Assembly (NCBI RefSeq): GCF_024055665.1
Contig: NZ_JAMXMC010000012.1
Span: 62,001 to 126,000, forward strand
Origin: Ideonella oryzae
GTDB lineage: Bacteria > Pseudomonadota > Gammaproteobacteria > Burkholderiales > Burkholderiaceae_C
Direction of reading: 5' to 3'
Length of the DNA stretch: 64,000 nt
A program made the translations under genes and the position numbers. Positions 1 to 7,119 of the stretch are shown one piece after another; the stretch's first letter is position 1; the number at the start of each line of letters is the position of its first letter. The notes under the pieces were generated by a model. The model saw only the letters and a program-made list of their open reading frames with translations. It searched no databases and had not been told where the DNA came from.

Positions 1-117
1 CGTCACCAGGTCGCGCAGCGCGGTCTCCAGGCCGCTCTGGCGCAGGGCCAGGCTGAAGTCCAGGTACTTCTTGAACAGATCGGGGGCGAGTTCGGCGTAG
101 TGCAGGCGTTGGGTCAT
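1..117 (-). CDS. Carboxymuconolactone decarboxylase / AhpD-like protein, N-terminal fragment
   Basis: Reading leftward from an ATG at 117, the first 39 codons are open to the window edge, so the 3' part of the gene is missing. The segment begins MTQRLHYAELAPDLFKKY and continues through LRDLVT. This is the typical first helix pair of AhpD-like carboxymuconolactone decarboxylase family proteins, which usually follow with a CxxC-containing helix. That catalytic part lies outside the window, so peroxidase or thiol activity cannot be checked. The gene is divergent from the glycosyltransferase gene on its right. Confidence 0.7.
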   Translation of the reverse strand, partial: MTQRLHYAELAPDLFKKYLDFSLALRQSGLETALRDLVT

Positions 118-357
118 CACGGGGCTCCGGCTTCGGTTGGGAAACGAGACCGCGGTGGTCTCATCCCCCAAGACGAACAGGCACCACGGGTTGTGACAGC
201 CCCCCGGCCTGCCGGCCTCGGAAGCTCGGCGGACGCTCGCCGACTACGCCGGCGGCACGCTCGAGCGGCCAGCCCCGCCTTGGCCAGCGCCCCAACGGAT
301 CGGGGCCAGGGGCGCCCGCGGCCGCGGCCCTCGGCTCGGGAATTGCTTAGTCCTCCC

Positions 358-1833
358 ATGGACACCCCCTCGGCCGACCGTGCGTCGGTCTCCCGACAGA
401 GCCGACATTACGCCCGCGCCAGGGCGTGGTGCGAGTGGTCCGACTTCCACAGCTGGCCGGAGCGAGTTCAGGCCGACATGGCCGATCCTGCAGGCGCTGC
501 GTGGCCGCCCTTCCTGCTGCTGGCCATGCCAGGCATCGACGCCACCACCCAGCGCATCTGTGCCACCCGTTGGCTCTCCGCGCGATTGGCCGCCTTGCAC
601 GCCACCCCCGCGACACAACCGATGCCCCTCCTGCCGCCCACCGGCCCGCCGGGCTTGCCAGGCCGGACGCGGCTGCGGGTGGGCTACCTGTCCGGCGACT
701 TCCAGGAACACGCCACCGCCATGTTGATGGTGGAAATGCTGGAGGCGCACAACCGCGACCTTGTCGAGCTCTATGCCTACAGCCACGCCCAGGACGATGG
801 CAAGGGCATGCGTCAGCGGCTGATGCCTCTGTTCGATGGGTTCCGCGACATCCAGGCAATGGATGACCGGCAGGCCGCGCAGCAGGTGAGAGACGACGCC
901 ATCGACATTCTGGTGGACCTCAAGGGCTACACCCAGGGCAGCCGGACCCTGTTGCTCGCGCATCGCCCGGCGGCGATCCAGGTGAGCTTTCTGGGCTACC
1001 CGGGCACCCTCGGCCAGGACTTCGTGGACTACCTGATCAGCGACCGTTTCGTCACCCCCCACGCGGCCGCTGGCGACTACCAGGAGGCGCTGGCCTGCAT
1101 GCCGCACAGCTACCAGCCGCGAGGCCGGGTCCGCGAACCGCACCAGCCCCCGCCCACCCGCCGGGCCAGTGGCCTGCCGGAGCAGGCCTTCGTCTTCGCC
1201 TGCTTCAACCAGGCCTGGAAGCTGACGCCCGAGGTCTTCGACATCTGGTGCGAGTTGCTGCGGTCGGTGCCCGACAGCGTGTTGTGGCTGCTCGAGGATG
1301 CGCAGGCGGGCGGCAACCTGCGCAACGAAGCCCTGGCGCGCGGCGTGTCGCCGCACCGCCTGGTCTTTGCACCCGATCTGCCCCAGGCTGCCCATCTGGC
1401 GCGCCTGCCACTGATGGACCTGATGCTCGACACCTGGCCCTACAACGCCCACACCACCGCCAGTGACGCGCTCTCGGCCGGTGTGCCGCTGGTGACTCTG
1501 GCCGGGCAGACCTTCGCCTCCCGGGTGGCCGGCGGGCTGCTGGTCGCGGCCGGCCTGCCCGAGCTGGTCACCCACTCGACCCTGGACTATGTGGCCCTTG
1601 CGCGCGCTCTGGCACAGGACCCACTGCGCTTACAGGCGCTGCGCCAGGGCTTCGAGCGTCAGCGCCACACCGCCCACCTGTTCGACGTGACGGCCTACAC
1701 GGCGGCCCTCGAGGCGCTGTATGTGCGGATGTGGGCCCGCCATCAGGCGGGATTGCCCCCATCGGCCATCGACCTGCCAGAGCCCGGGCTCGAGGGCTTC
1801 GCCCAGGATCCGGCCAAGAAGGCAGACGCATGA
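358..1833 (+). CDS. O-linked GlcNAc transferase (SPINDLY/OGT family) catalytic domain, no TPRs
   Basis: The protein resembles the C-terminal catalytic region of SPINDLY/OGT family (GT41) transferases, which move a sugar from a nucleotide donor onto Ser/Thr side chains. Family blocks are visible in order: RVGYLSGDFQEHAT, ILVDLKGYTQGSR, IQVSFLGYPGT, FVFACFNQAWKLTPE and DTWPYNAHTTASDAL with the following donor-site loop. Family members usually carry a long TPR array in front. Here only about 90 residues precede the catalytic part. The same frame is open back to about position 100, but that stretch is Arg/Pro/Ala-rich and does not look like TPRs. The ATG at 358 is the most natural start, though it lacks a clear ribosome site. 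The gene is either a naturally short form or 5'-truncated. Confidence 0.75.
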   Translation: MDTPSADRASVSRQSRHYARARAWCEWSDFHSWPERVQADMADPAGAAWPPFLLLAMPGIDATTQRICATRWLSARLAALHATPATQPMPLLPPTGPPGLPGRTRLRVGYLSGDFQEHATAMLMVEMLEAHNRDLVELYAYSHAQDDGKGMRQRLMPLFDGFRDIQAMDDRQAAQQVRDDAIDILVDLKGYTQGSRTLLLAHRPAAIQVSFLGYPGTLGQDFVDYLISDRFVTPHAAAGDYQEALACMPHSYQPRGRVREPHQPPPTRRASGLPEQAFVFACFNQAWKLTPEVFDIWCELLRSVPDSVLWLLEDAQAGGNLRNEALARGVSPHRLVFAPDLPQAAHLARLPLMDLMLDTWPYNAHTTASDALSAGVPLVTLAGQTFASRVAGGLLVAAGLPELVTHSTLDYVALARALAQDPLRLQALRQGFERQRHTAHLFDVTAYTAALEALYVRMWARHQAGLPPSAIDLPEPGLEGFAQDPAKKADA

Positions 1834-1953
1834 CGCTCCGGGGGAGTACGATGTCCACGCAGCCTCCGCCCGCCGGTGGCGCTCTGCATGCGGTCCTTCC
1901 TGCCGGGCAGATGGCATTGGCCTCTGCACCATTCACAACCCCAAGGGCCCTTC

Positions 1954-2187
1954 GTGACCGCTGCTTCCACCCTCGCTCTGCGCCGAGAGTCCCTCCGGGA
2001 CGCACTTCCCAGCTGTGTCGATCTGCTGCGCCTTCGCCGCGCCAGCGAAATCGAGGCCGGACACATCGAGGACTACGTGGCGCTGGACTGGCTCGAGTGG
2101 TACGCGGGCGGCCTTCGCCTGACGGTGGTTGGCGAGAACATCCACCGACAGATGACCCACGGCCATCTCTCGAAACCCCGAGGCTGA
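1954..2187 (+). CDS. Small conserved hypothetical protein
   Basis: A 77-residue reading frame from GTG 1954 contains a convincing globular core (SCVDLLRLRRASEIEAGHI, then a DYVALDWLEWYAGG segment and LRLTVVGENI). It has a plausible secondary-structure pattern and normal codon use for this genome. I do not recognise a named family. The pattern looks like a small winged-helix-type fold (helix, helix, then a short beta hairpin with a 'GG.LRLT..G' turn), but that is inference. The frame is open upstream to 1876, so the start is uncertain. It ends 4 bases before the next gene and probably shares its transcript. Confidence 0.5.
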   Translation: MTAASTLALRRESLRDALPSCVDLLRLRRASEIEAGHIEDYVALDWLEWYAGGLRLTVVGENIHRQMTHGHLSKPRG

Positions 2188-2191
2188 GCGC

Positions 2192-3223
2192 ATGGTGACC
2201 GGCCCCGAGCCCCCGCTGGACGGGCCCGCGGGCACCCCGAGCCCGGACGCGCCGGCGGCTTCTCCCGCCGGCAAGGGCGAGTACGCTGAACTCGAACGCC
2301 AGGGCGCCAAGGCAGCGGTCCGCGGTGAGGCCAGCGGGTCCAACCCGATGTGCGCACCCATCAACCAGCCCGACGCCACCGGCGAGAGCCTGCAGCGCTG
2401 GTCTGACCGGCGGGACGCCTGGGAACATGGCTACCGCTCGCAGCAATCCTCGATGGCGGCGCCATCGCCCGGCGTGGCCCATGAACGAGGACAGGACCCG
2501 GCCCTGTTCGGTGTCACCCGGGTGCTCACCTTCCAGGGGAGCCTCGGCCTGTCCAGCGCCAGCGGCTTCTTCTTCGAGCGCGAGGACCGGCTCTTCCTCG
2601 TCACCAGCCGGCATGTGCTGTTCGATGCGCCGAGCCGGCACACCCCCGACCGCATTGAGATCGAGATCCACACCGACCCCAGAGACCTCACCCGGCTGTT
2701 CACCCTGTCGATGCTGCTGCACCGCGACGGTGTGGCGGTGTGGCACCAGGCGCGCGACAGCGGCGGGGAGATCGATGTGGCCGTCCTGGAGATCGACCGC
2801 AACGCGCTGCCGCAGAACAGCGTCCTGCAGGCCTTCGGGCCGGCGGACCTCACCGTGGGGTTCGACCTGTTCGAGGTGGGCGACCGCCTGGCCATCCCCG
2901 GCTTCCCCCTGGGCTTCTTCGACACCGTCCACCACCTGCCGGTGGTGCGCCAGGCCAGCATCGCGTCTTGCTACGGCGTGCGCTTCCAAGGCCAGGGCTT
3001 CTTCCTCACCGATGCGCGCATGCACCGCGGCAGCAGCGGCTCGCCCGTGCTGGCGCGCATGGACGCCGACCACGGCACAGGCCGGCCGCGGTGGTGCCTG
3101 TTGGGCGTGCACTCCAGCCGCATGGACATGGCCACGCGGGACAAGACACAGGACGAGTCGCTGGGCCTGAACTGCGCCTGGTACGCCGACATCCTGAACA
3201 CACTGACGGCAGACGGAGGCTGA
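2192..3223 (+). CDS. Trypsin-like serine protease (S1-type fold)
   Basis: The C-terminal ~250 residues form a trypsin-like peptidase domain. The segment SGFFFEREDRLFLVTSRHVLF carries the catalytic His, EIDVAVLEID the Asp, and MHRGSSGSPVL the nucleophilic Ser in the usual GSSGSP setting. No PDZ domain or clear signal peptide is visible, so it looks cytosolic or conditionally exported. The first ~95 residues are low-complexity and may not be translated: a GTG at 2474 would start the protein right at the protease domain. An overlapping ATG at 2481 in another frame hints that a small indel may have altered the original N-terminus. The preceding small ORF ends 4 bases upstream. The substrate is unknown. 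Confidence 0.7.
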   Translation: MVTGPEPPLDGPAGTPSPDAPAASPAGKGEYAELERQGAKAAVRGEASGSNPMCAPINQPDATGESLQRWSDRRDAWEHGYRSQQSSMAAPSPGVAHERGQDPALFGVTRVLTFQGSLGLSSASGFFFEREDRLFLVTSRHVLFDAPSRHTPDRIEIEIHTDPRDLTRLFTLSMLLHRDGVAVWHQARDSGGEIDVAVLEIDRNALPQNSVLQAFGPADLTVGFDLFEVGDRLAIPGFPLGFFDTVHHLPVVRQASIASCYGVRFQGQGFFLTDARMHRGSSGSPVLARMDADHGTGRPRWCLLGVHSSRMDMATRDKTQDESLGLNCAWYADILNTLTADGG

Positions 3224-3300
3224 CCAAGAAGCCCCCCTGGATCGCCTGAGCACAGACGTCGTCACTCACCGCAGCGTTGGACAAGACGACCGAGCCGGTT

Positions 3301-3486
3301 TCAGCCGACGTTGATCTTGGCCACACGCGCTGCGTGCCGGCCCCCCTTCGAAGGATGCCCCCAGAAACGCATCCATGATGTCGATGGCCATCCCACGTCG
3401 GTGCCACGCCGTGCCAGCTCGGCCGCCAGCTGCGACTTCAGCTCAAGCCCTGCGTGGTCACTGTCCACCCCAATGGGGTTCGTCAT
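3301..3486 (-). pseudogene. rpiB: rpiB (ribose-5-phosphate isomerase B) remnant
   Basis: Reading leftward from the ATG at 3486, the first 27 codons match the start of RpiB (MTNPIGVDSDHAGLELKSQL, then LAAELARRGTDV). The reading then jumps straight to the RpiB C-terminus, where GGRHAARVAKINVG is recognisable. In a neighbouring frame the same DNA encodes IDIMDAFLGASFEGG, the natural lead-in to that C-terminal motif. The middle (roughly 85-90 codons, including the active-site region) is therefore deleted and at least one frameshift follows. RpiB is normally about 145-150 residues. The fragment cannot be an active isomerase. It lies immediately downstream of the NUDIX-regulator gene on the same strand. 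Confidence 0.85.
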
Positions 3487-3536
3487 GGGTTGTTCCCTGG
3501 ATGGTTCAGGCATGGGCGCATGAACGCTGAGTTCAT

Positions 3537-4286
3537 TCACCCCCTCGGGCTGAAGGTCCTCGGGAACACCACCACGCGGTCACGGTCTCGCATCTTGTAG
3601 GCCAGCGCCAGTCGGTTGGCGTCTCCTTCGACCTGTCCAACCTCTTCCAGGAAGTCCGCAGCCAGCGTTCGGGTGCGGAAGCCACTCTTGTCCACAGGGC
3701 GGTCCAGGATGACCTCGTACATGCGCTGCAACTGCGGCAGCGTGAACGGCTCGGGCAGCAGGTAGGCTGGCAAGGAGGTGTACTCCACCTTGCTGAGCAG
3801 GCGCGCCACCGCAGCCTCCAGGATCTCGCCATGATCGAAGGCCATGCCCGGTTGGCCCGAAGTGGTTCTCACCGGCGCCCAACGGACATCGGCCGCGTTG
3901 CCTCCCTTCATGGGCTTCAGGTCGGCTCCGGGTACCAGGGCGAAATAGACGTGGGTGGCGGACCAGCCACGCGGATCCCGGTCCCGACTGCCCCAACTGC
4001 CCAATTGCTCCAGGTAGGGACTGGCGATGCCGGTCTTCTCCTTGAGCTTGCGCCGCGCACATGCCAGCAGGTTGGTGTCGCGCGCTACATCCACATAGCC
4101 CCCAGGCAGCGCCCAGCGCCCGGGAAAGGGCTCACCTTCCGTCTGGGGTCGCTGCACCAGCAGCACCTTCAACTCGCCGTCCAGCACCGTGAAGATCACA
4201 ACGTCCACGGTGGTGAGGGGGCGGGGGCGCTCCATGTCCTGCGCGCGGGTCGGCTGATCTGAAGCGTGGGCTGGCTTCGCGTTCAT
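3537..4286 (-). CDS. NrtR-like regulator: degenerate NUDIX domain plus winged helix
   Basis: The 249-residue protein has a NUDIX fold at about residues 25-155 (TTVDVVIFTVLDGELKVLLV, then FPGRWALPGGYVD) and a C-terminal winged-helix-like part (FTLPQLQRMYEVILDRPVDK, then GFRTRTL). This is the architecture of NrtR-type repressors, which sense ADP-ribose-like NAD derivatives. The NUDIX box is degraded: the region expected to read RExxEE reads RRKLKEK, so hydrolysis is probably lost and ligand binding kept. The ATG at 4286 was chosen because AGGAG lies just upstream; an ORF extension to 4346 lacks this. The gene is divergent from the SPFH gene across a tandem palindromic operator, implying it represses both itself and the SPFH/NAD-kinase-like pair. 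Its exact ligand is unknown. Confidence 0.8.
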   Translation of the reverse strand: MNAKPAHASDQPTRAQDMERPRPLTTVDVVIFTVLDGELKVLLVQRPQTEGEPFPGRWALPGGYVDVARDTNLLACARRKLKEKTGIASPYLEQLGSWGSRDRDPRGWSATHVYFALVPGADLKPMKGGNAADVRWAPVRTTSGQPGMAFDHGEILEAAVARLLSKVEYTSLPAYLLPEPFTLPQLQRMYEVILDRPVDKSGFRTRTLAADFLEEVGQVEGDANRLALAYKMRDRDRVVVFPRTFSPRG

Positions 4287-4330
4287 CGTGCACTCCTGGC
4301 ATAAGCCTCTGGCTTGACGGGATCGATTAC

Positions 4331-4372
4331 GGGTTGTATTGTGCAACCCATAAGAGTTGCACTGTACAACTC
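4331..4372. promoter_or_regulatory. Tandem palindromic operator between NrtR-like regulator and SPFH gene
   Basis: Two imperfect 19-bp palindromes sit side by side: GGGTTGTATTGTGCAACCC (4331-4349) and GAGTTGCACTGTACAACTC (4354-4372). Both fit the consensus GTTGYAYTGTRCAAC. Their centres are 23 bp apart, about two helical turns, so two regulator dimers could bind the same face. The second copy ends 15 bp before the SPFH start codon and overlaps the region expected to hold its promoter. The regulator's own start is 45 bp away on the other side. Confidence 0.75.
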
Positions 4373-4386
4373 ATGAGGAGAGCAAC

Positions 4387-5418
4387 ATGTTCGGCATCCG
4401 ATTCATCAAGTCCCAACCCACGGTCCACCTGATGCAGTTCCGCGGTGGTCGTCTCGTGCGCGAGGGGGCGGGCCAGTCCTTCTACTACTACGCACCATCG
4501 AGCACGCTGGTGGCGGTGCCCCTGGCCAGCCAGGACCGCGCCTTCATGCTGGAGCTGGTGACCGCGGACTTCCAGAGCGTGACGGTCCAGGGCCAGGTGA
4601 CCTACCGGATCAGCGATCCCCAGCGCATCGCGACCATGATGGATTTCGCGGTGGCCGCCGACGGGAGCTATCTCTCGGAAGATCCCCGGCGTCTGGGCGA
4701 GCGGATCGCCCTGCAGGTCGAAGTCATCATCCAGCAGGCGGTGCAGGGTCTCGGTCTGAAGGACGCTCTGCGGGCCTCAGCCGACATTGCCCGGGCCGCC
4801 GCGCGCCAGCTGGCCGCCCAGGCCGAGGTGGTGTCGCTGGGCCTGGAGGTGCTGGGTGTGTCCATCATGGCCATCAAGCCCACACCCGACATCGCCCGCG
4901 CCCTGGAGGCCGAGGCGCGTGAGTCGAACCTGAAATCCGCGGACGACGCGGTCTACCTGCGGCGCATGTCGGCCGTGGAGAAGGAGCGGGCCATCCGGCA
5001 GAACGAGCTAGACACCGACATCGCCGTCGAGCAGAAGAAGCGCCAGATCCAGGAAGCCAAGATGGACGCCAAGGCCGTGGCCATGCGGCGGGAGAACGAG
5101 CTGCGAACCGAGCAGATGGACGCGGACGTCGCACTGGAGACCCAGCGCAAGGCCTTTGTCGACGAGCAGGCCCAGAACAGCCGCACCTTGGCCCAGGCCG
5201 AGGCGCACCGCGTCTCGGCCGTGATGCAAGCCCTGGGTGGTGCAGACCCGCGCATCATCCAGGCACTGGCCGCCACCGGCATGCAGCCGGGCCAGCTCAT
5301 CGCCCAGGCCTTTGGCGGCATTGCCGAGCGGGCCGGCAGCATCGGGCAGTTCAACATGTCGCCCGAGCTGCTGCAGAGCCTGATGGGCGTCACCCGCGCC
5401 CCCCAGGTGAGCGCATGA
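4387..5418 (+). CDS. SPFH/Band-7 (stomatin-prohibitin-like) protein
   Basis: The 343-residue protein has an SPFH domain at about residues 15-180 (LVREGAGQSFYYYAPSSTLV, SVTVQGQVTYRISDP, and the segment after LSEDPRRLGERIALQVEVII). A long charged coiled coil follows at about 190-290, rich in Lys/Glu/Gln heptads, with a Gly/Ala/Met C-terminus ending near SPELLQSLMG. No N-terminal membrane helix is evident, so membrane association would be peripheral or through oligomerisation. Start ATG 4387 follows GAGGAG. Family members build large membrane-associated rings or scaffolds. The gene overlaps the next by ATGA, so the two are translationally coupled, and the tandem palindrome upstream implies control by the divergent NUDIX-type repressor. 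Confidence 0.85.
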   Translation: MFGIRFIKSQPTVHLMQFRGGRLVREGAGQSFYYYAPSSTLVAVPLASQDRAFMLELVTADFQSVTVQGQVTYRISDPQRIATMMDFAVAADGSYLSEDPRRLGERIALQVEVIIQQAVQGLGLKDALRASADIARAAARQLAAQAEVVSLGLEVLGVSIMAIKPTPDIARALEAEARESNLKSADDAVYLRRMSAVEKERAIRQNELDTDIAVEQKKRQIQEAKMDAKAVAMRRENELRTEQMDADVALETQRKAFVDEQAQNSRTLAQAEAHRVSAVMQALGGADPRIIQALAATGMQPGQLIAQAFGGIAERAGSIGQFNMSPELLQSLMGVTRAPQVSA

Positions 5419-6341
5419 GTGCCGAGCGCAAAGTGGTGCTGGTCACCCGCCGCACGCGTCTGGAAGAGCTGGTGGCGCGCCACCACACCCTGGGCCAGGC
5501 CCGCTTCTATGTGGAGCATCTGGGCGCGGACTTCACCGACTACCTGCGGGAGAACACCGCCTATGCGCGCAGCCTTCAGGTGGTGGTCGAAACCCTGCAA
5601 GCCTGGGGCCGCTACCAGGTGGTGGACCGAGGCTACCTGGCCAACTTCGTCTTCTCGCCGGACGACATCGTCGTGACCCTGGGGCAGGACGGGTTGGTGG
5701 CCAACACCCTGAAGTACCTCGATGGCCAACCCCTGATCGGCCTGAACCCTGAGCCGACGCGGTGGGACGGACTGCTGCTGCCCTTCACACCGGACAGCCT
5801 GGCCACGGTGCTGCCCCAGGTGGCGGCCGATCGGCGCCCGGTGAAGACCGTCACCATGGCTCAGGTGACGCTGTCGGACGGGCAGACCCTGCGCGCCGTC
5901 AACGACCTGTTCATCGGCCCGCGCACGCACACCTCGGCCCTCTATGAACTGGAGATCGGTGGACACAGCGAGCGCCAGTCCTCTTCCGGCGTCATTGTCT
6001 CCACCGGCTTGGGCTCCACCGCCTGGCTGAGAAGCATCGTCACTGGCGCAGCGTCCATCGCCCAACGACTGCAGCCGGGCCGGCCCGTGGTCTATGAGCC
6101 GCAGGCCTGGGATGCCCAGCAGCTGACCTTTGCCGTGCGCGAGCCCTTTCCCAGCCGGGCCTCGCAGACCGAACTGGTGTTCGGCACCGTCACGCGTGAG
6201 CAGCCTCTGAAGCTGCGCTCACGCATGCCGGACAACGGCGTCATCTTCTCCGACGGCATCGAGGTGGACTTCCTGCGCTTCACCGCCGGGGTGGAGGCCA
6301 CCGTGACCCTGGCGCCCACGCAGGGGCACCTGGCCGTGTGA
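5415..6341 (+). CDS. NAD kinase-like (ATP-NAD kinase fold) protein
   Basis: The 308-residue protein follows the NAD/diacylglycerol kinase fold. A GGDGT-like loop appears as VTLGQDGLVANTLKYL, an 'NE'-type segment as AVNDLFIGPRTHTSALYELE, and the late signature as VSTGLGSTAWLRS (compare TPTGSTAY). The first two motifs deviate from true NadK (GQDGL instead of GGDGT, ND instead of NE), and there are about 80 extra N-terminal residues. Substrate specificity may therefore differ from NAD phosphorylation. Its start codon overlaps the stop of the SPFH gene. With an NrtR-like repressor next door, a role in NAD(H)/NADP(H) or a related dinucleotide under stress is the natural inference. Confidence 0.75.
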   Translation: MSAERKVVLVTRRTRLEELVARHHTLGQARFYVEHLGADFTDYLRENTAYARSLQVVVETLQAWGRYQVVDRGYLANFVFSPDDIVVTLGQDGLVANTLKYLDGQPLIGLNPEPTRWDGLLLPFTPDSLATVLPQVAADRRPVKTVTMAQVTLSDGQTLRAVNDLFIGPRTHTSALYELEIGGHSERQSSSGVIVSTGLGSTAWLRSIVTGAASIAQRLQPGRPVVYEPQAWDAQQLTFAVREPFPSRASQTELVFGTVTREQPLKLRSRMPDNGVIFSDGIEVDFLRFTAGVEATVTLAPTQGHLAV

Positions 6342-6404
6342 AGAAGGCCGCCGCGATGAAGTGCTTCCTGGAAGAAGCAGACAGCCTCGATGCCAGCGAG
6401 ATGC

Positions 6405-6765
6405 CTACACCTGCCCCAGCAGATCGCGATAAGTCCCTGCACCAACGCGTCTGGTGCAATGCCCAGCCGGGCCATCAGCGCATGGGCCTCGTCCACGCCG
6501 GCCGGCGGCGACCCATCGCCCACCAGCATCACCTCCAGCCCCTTGAAATCGCCCAGGCCCTGAACGCGGTCCACGTGCACGCGGGTGCGTCCCACCTGAT
6601 AAAGCGTGCGCTGCTTGATGACCCGCCCCGCCTGGCAGGGGAAGAAGGTGTCGTCCTGCGCGATGGCGGTGGGACCCGCTGATGGTGATGGTGATGGTGG
6701 CCGTTTGCACGGACAGGGCGTCCAAGGTCATCGACCCGGGCCTTGATCTCGATGTTGCGAGGCAT
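6405..6765 (-). pseudogene. CYTH-domain class IV adenylate cyclase remnant
   Basis: From an ATG at 6765 the reading begins MPRNIEIKARVDDL, the EIKAR start of CYTH (CyaB-type) proteins. It then degenerates through a TGATGG repeat, shifts frame to give QDDTFFPCQAGRVIKQRTLYQ, jumps to GRTRVHVDRVQGLGDFKGLE (natural CYTH late motif), and finally shifts again so the true ending YRDLLGQV is in another frame. About 40-50 residues of the middle are missing and at least two frameshifts are needed. No continuous protein can be made. It immediately follows the NAD-kinase-like gene, in the opposite orientation. Confidence 0.8.
6680..6697. repeat. Three tandem TGATGG hexamers inside the CYTH pseudogene
   Basis: TGATGG occurs three times in a row and would read as a run of six His codons on the minus strand. 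Intact CYTH proteins have Ala/Leu-rich helix here, so the repeat looks like slippage or filler accompanying the deletion. Hexamer changes do not shift frame, so this is not a phase-variation switch. Confidence 0.6.
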
Positions 6766-6822
6766 GGGACGGAACAATACAGGGTCAGGGTGGCCGCAGG
6801 GTGATCTTGTGGAGGGCACGAT

Positions 6823-6849
6823 AAAACGCATACACTTCGTATACGTTTT
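6823..6849. promoter_or_regulatory. 27-bp inverted repeat upstream of ParD-like/map operon
   Basis: AAAACGCATAC - ACTTC - GTATACGTTTT forms an 11-bp inverted repeat with one mismatch and a 5-bp spacer. It lies 15 bp before the ATG of the ParD-like gene, in an AT-rich patch unlike the surrounding DNA. Antitoxins of the ribbon-helix-helix class usually autoregulate through such palindromes, so it is probably the operator for the ParD-like protein and overlaps the promoter. Confidence 0.7.
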
Positions 6850-6864
6850 GTATATGAGGCACCC

Positions 6865-7119
6865 ATGGGCATCGTCAAGATTTCCGAGCAGATGCACGAG
6901 AACCTGCGCGTGGCGGGAAACGCCCTGAGCCGGTCCATCAACGCGCAGGCAGAACACTGGATGCGGGTGGGCATGCTGACCGAGATGCACCCCGACCTGG
7001 ACTACCGCGAGATCTGCCAGCTGCTGATCCGTGCGGAGCTCGCCGGAGGGCTGGACATCGCCGGGGCTGCCACAGGCCAGTTCGAGAAGCCCAAGGCGTC
7101 CGCCACCGGGAAACACTGA
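6865..7119 (+). CDS. ParD-like (ribbon-helix-helix antitoxin-like) protein
   Basis: An 84-residue protein beginning MGIVKISEQMHENLRVAGNA has the layout of ParD-like family proteins: a short beta strand (IVKIS), two helices (around NLRVAGNALSRSINAQAEHW), and a longer acidic helix region (HPDLDYREICQLLIRAELA). The first 45 residues should dimerise and bind DNA, probably the 27-bp palindrome just upstream. No ParE-type toxin follows. The next gene encodes methionine aminopeptidase, whose ATG overlaps this stop codon (TGATG), so the two are coupled. The protein may be a pure autorepressor of map or an antitoxin-like modulator of Map activity; neither is shown by the sequence. Confidence 0.8.
   Translation: MGIVKISEQMHENLRVAGNALSRSINAQAEHWMRVGMLTEMHPDLDYREICQLLIRAELAGGLDIAGAATGQFEKPKASATGKH

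Noticed and set aside
6680-6697. TGATGG repeat as a phase-variation switch
   Set aside because: The unit is six bases and cannot change frame, and the surrounding gene is already broken by other lesions.
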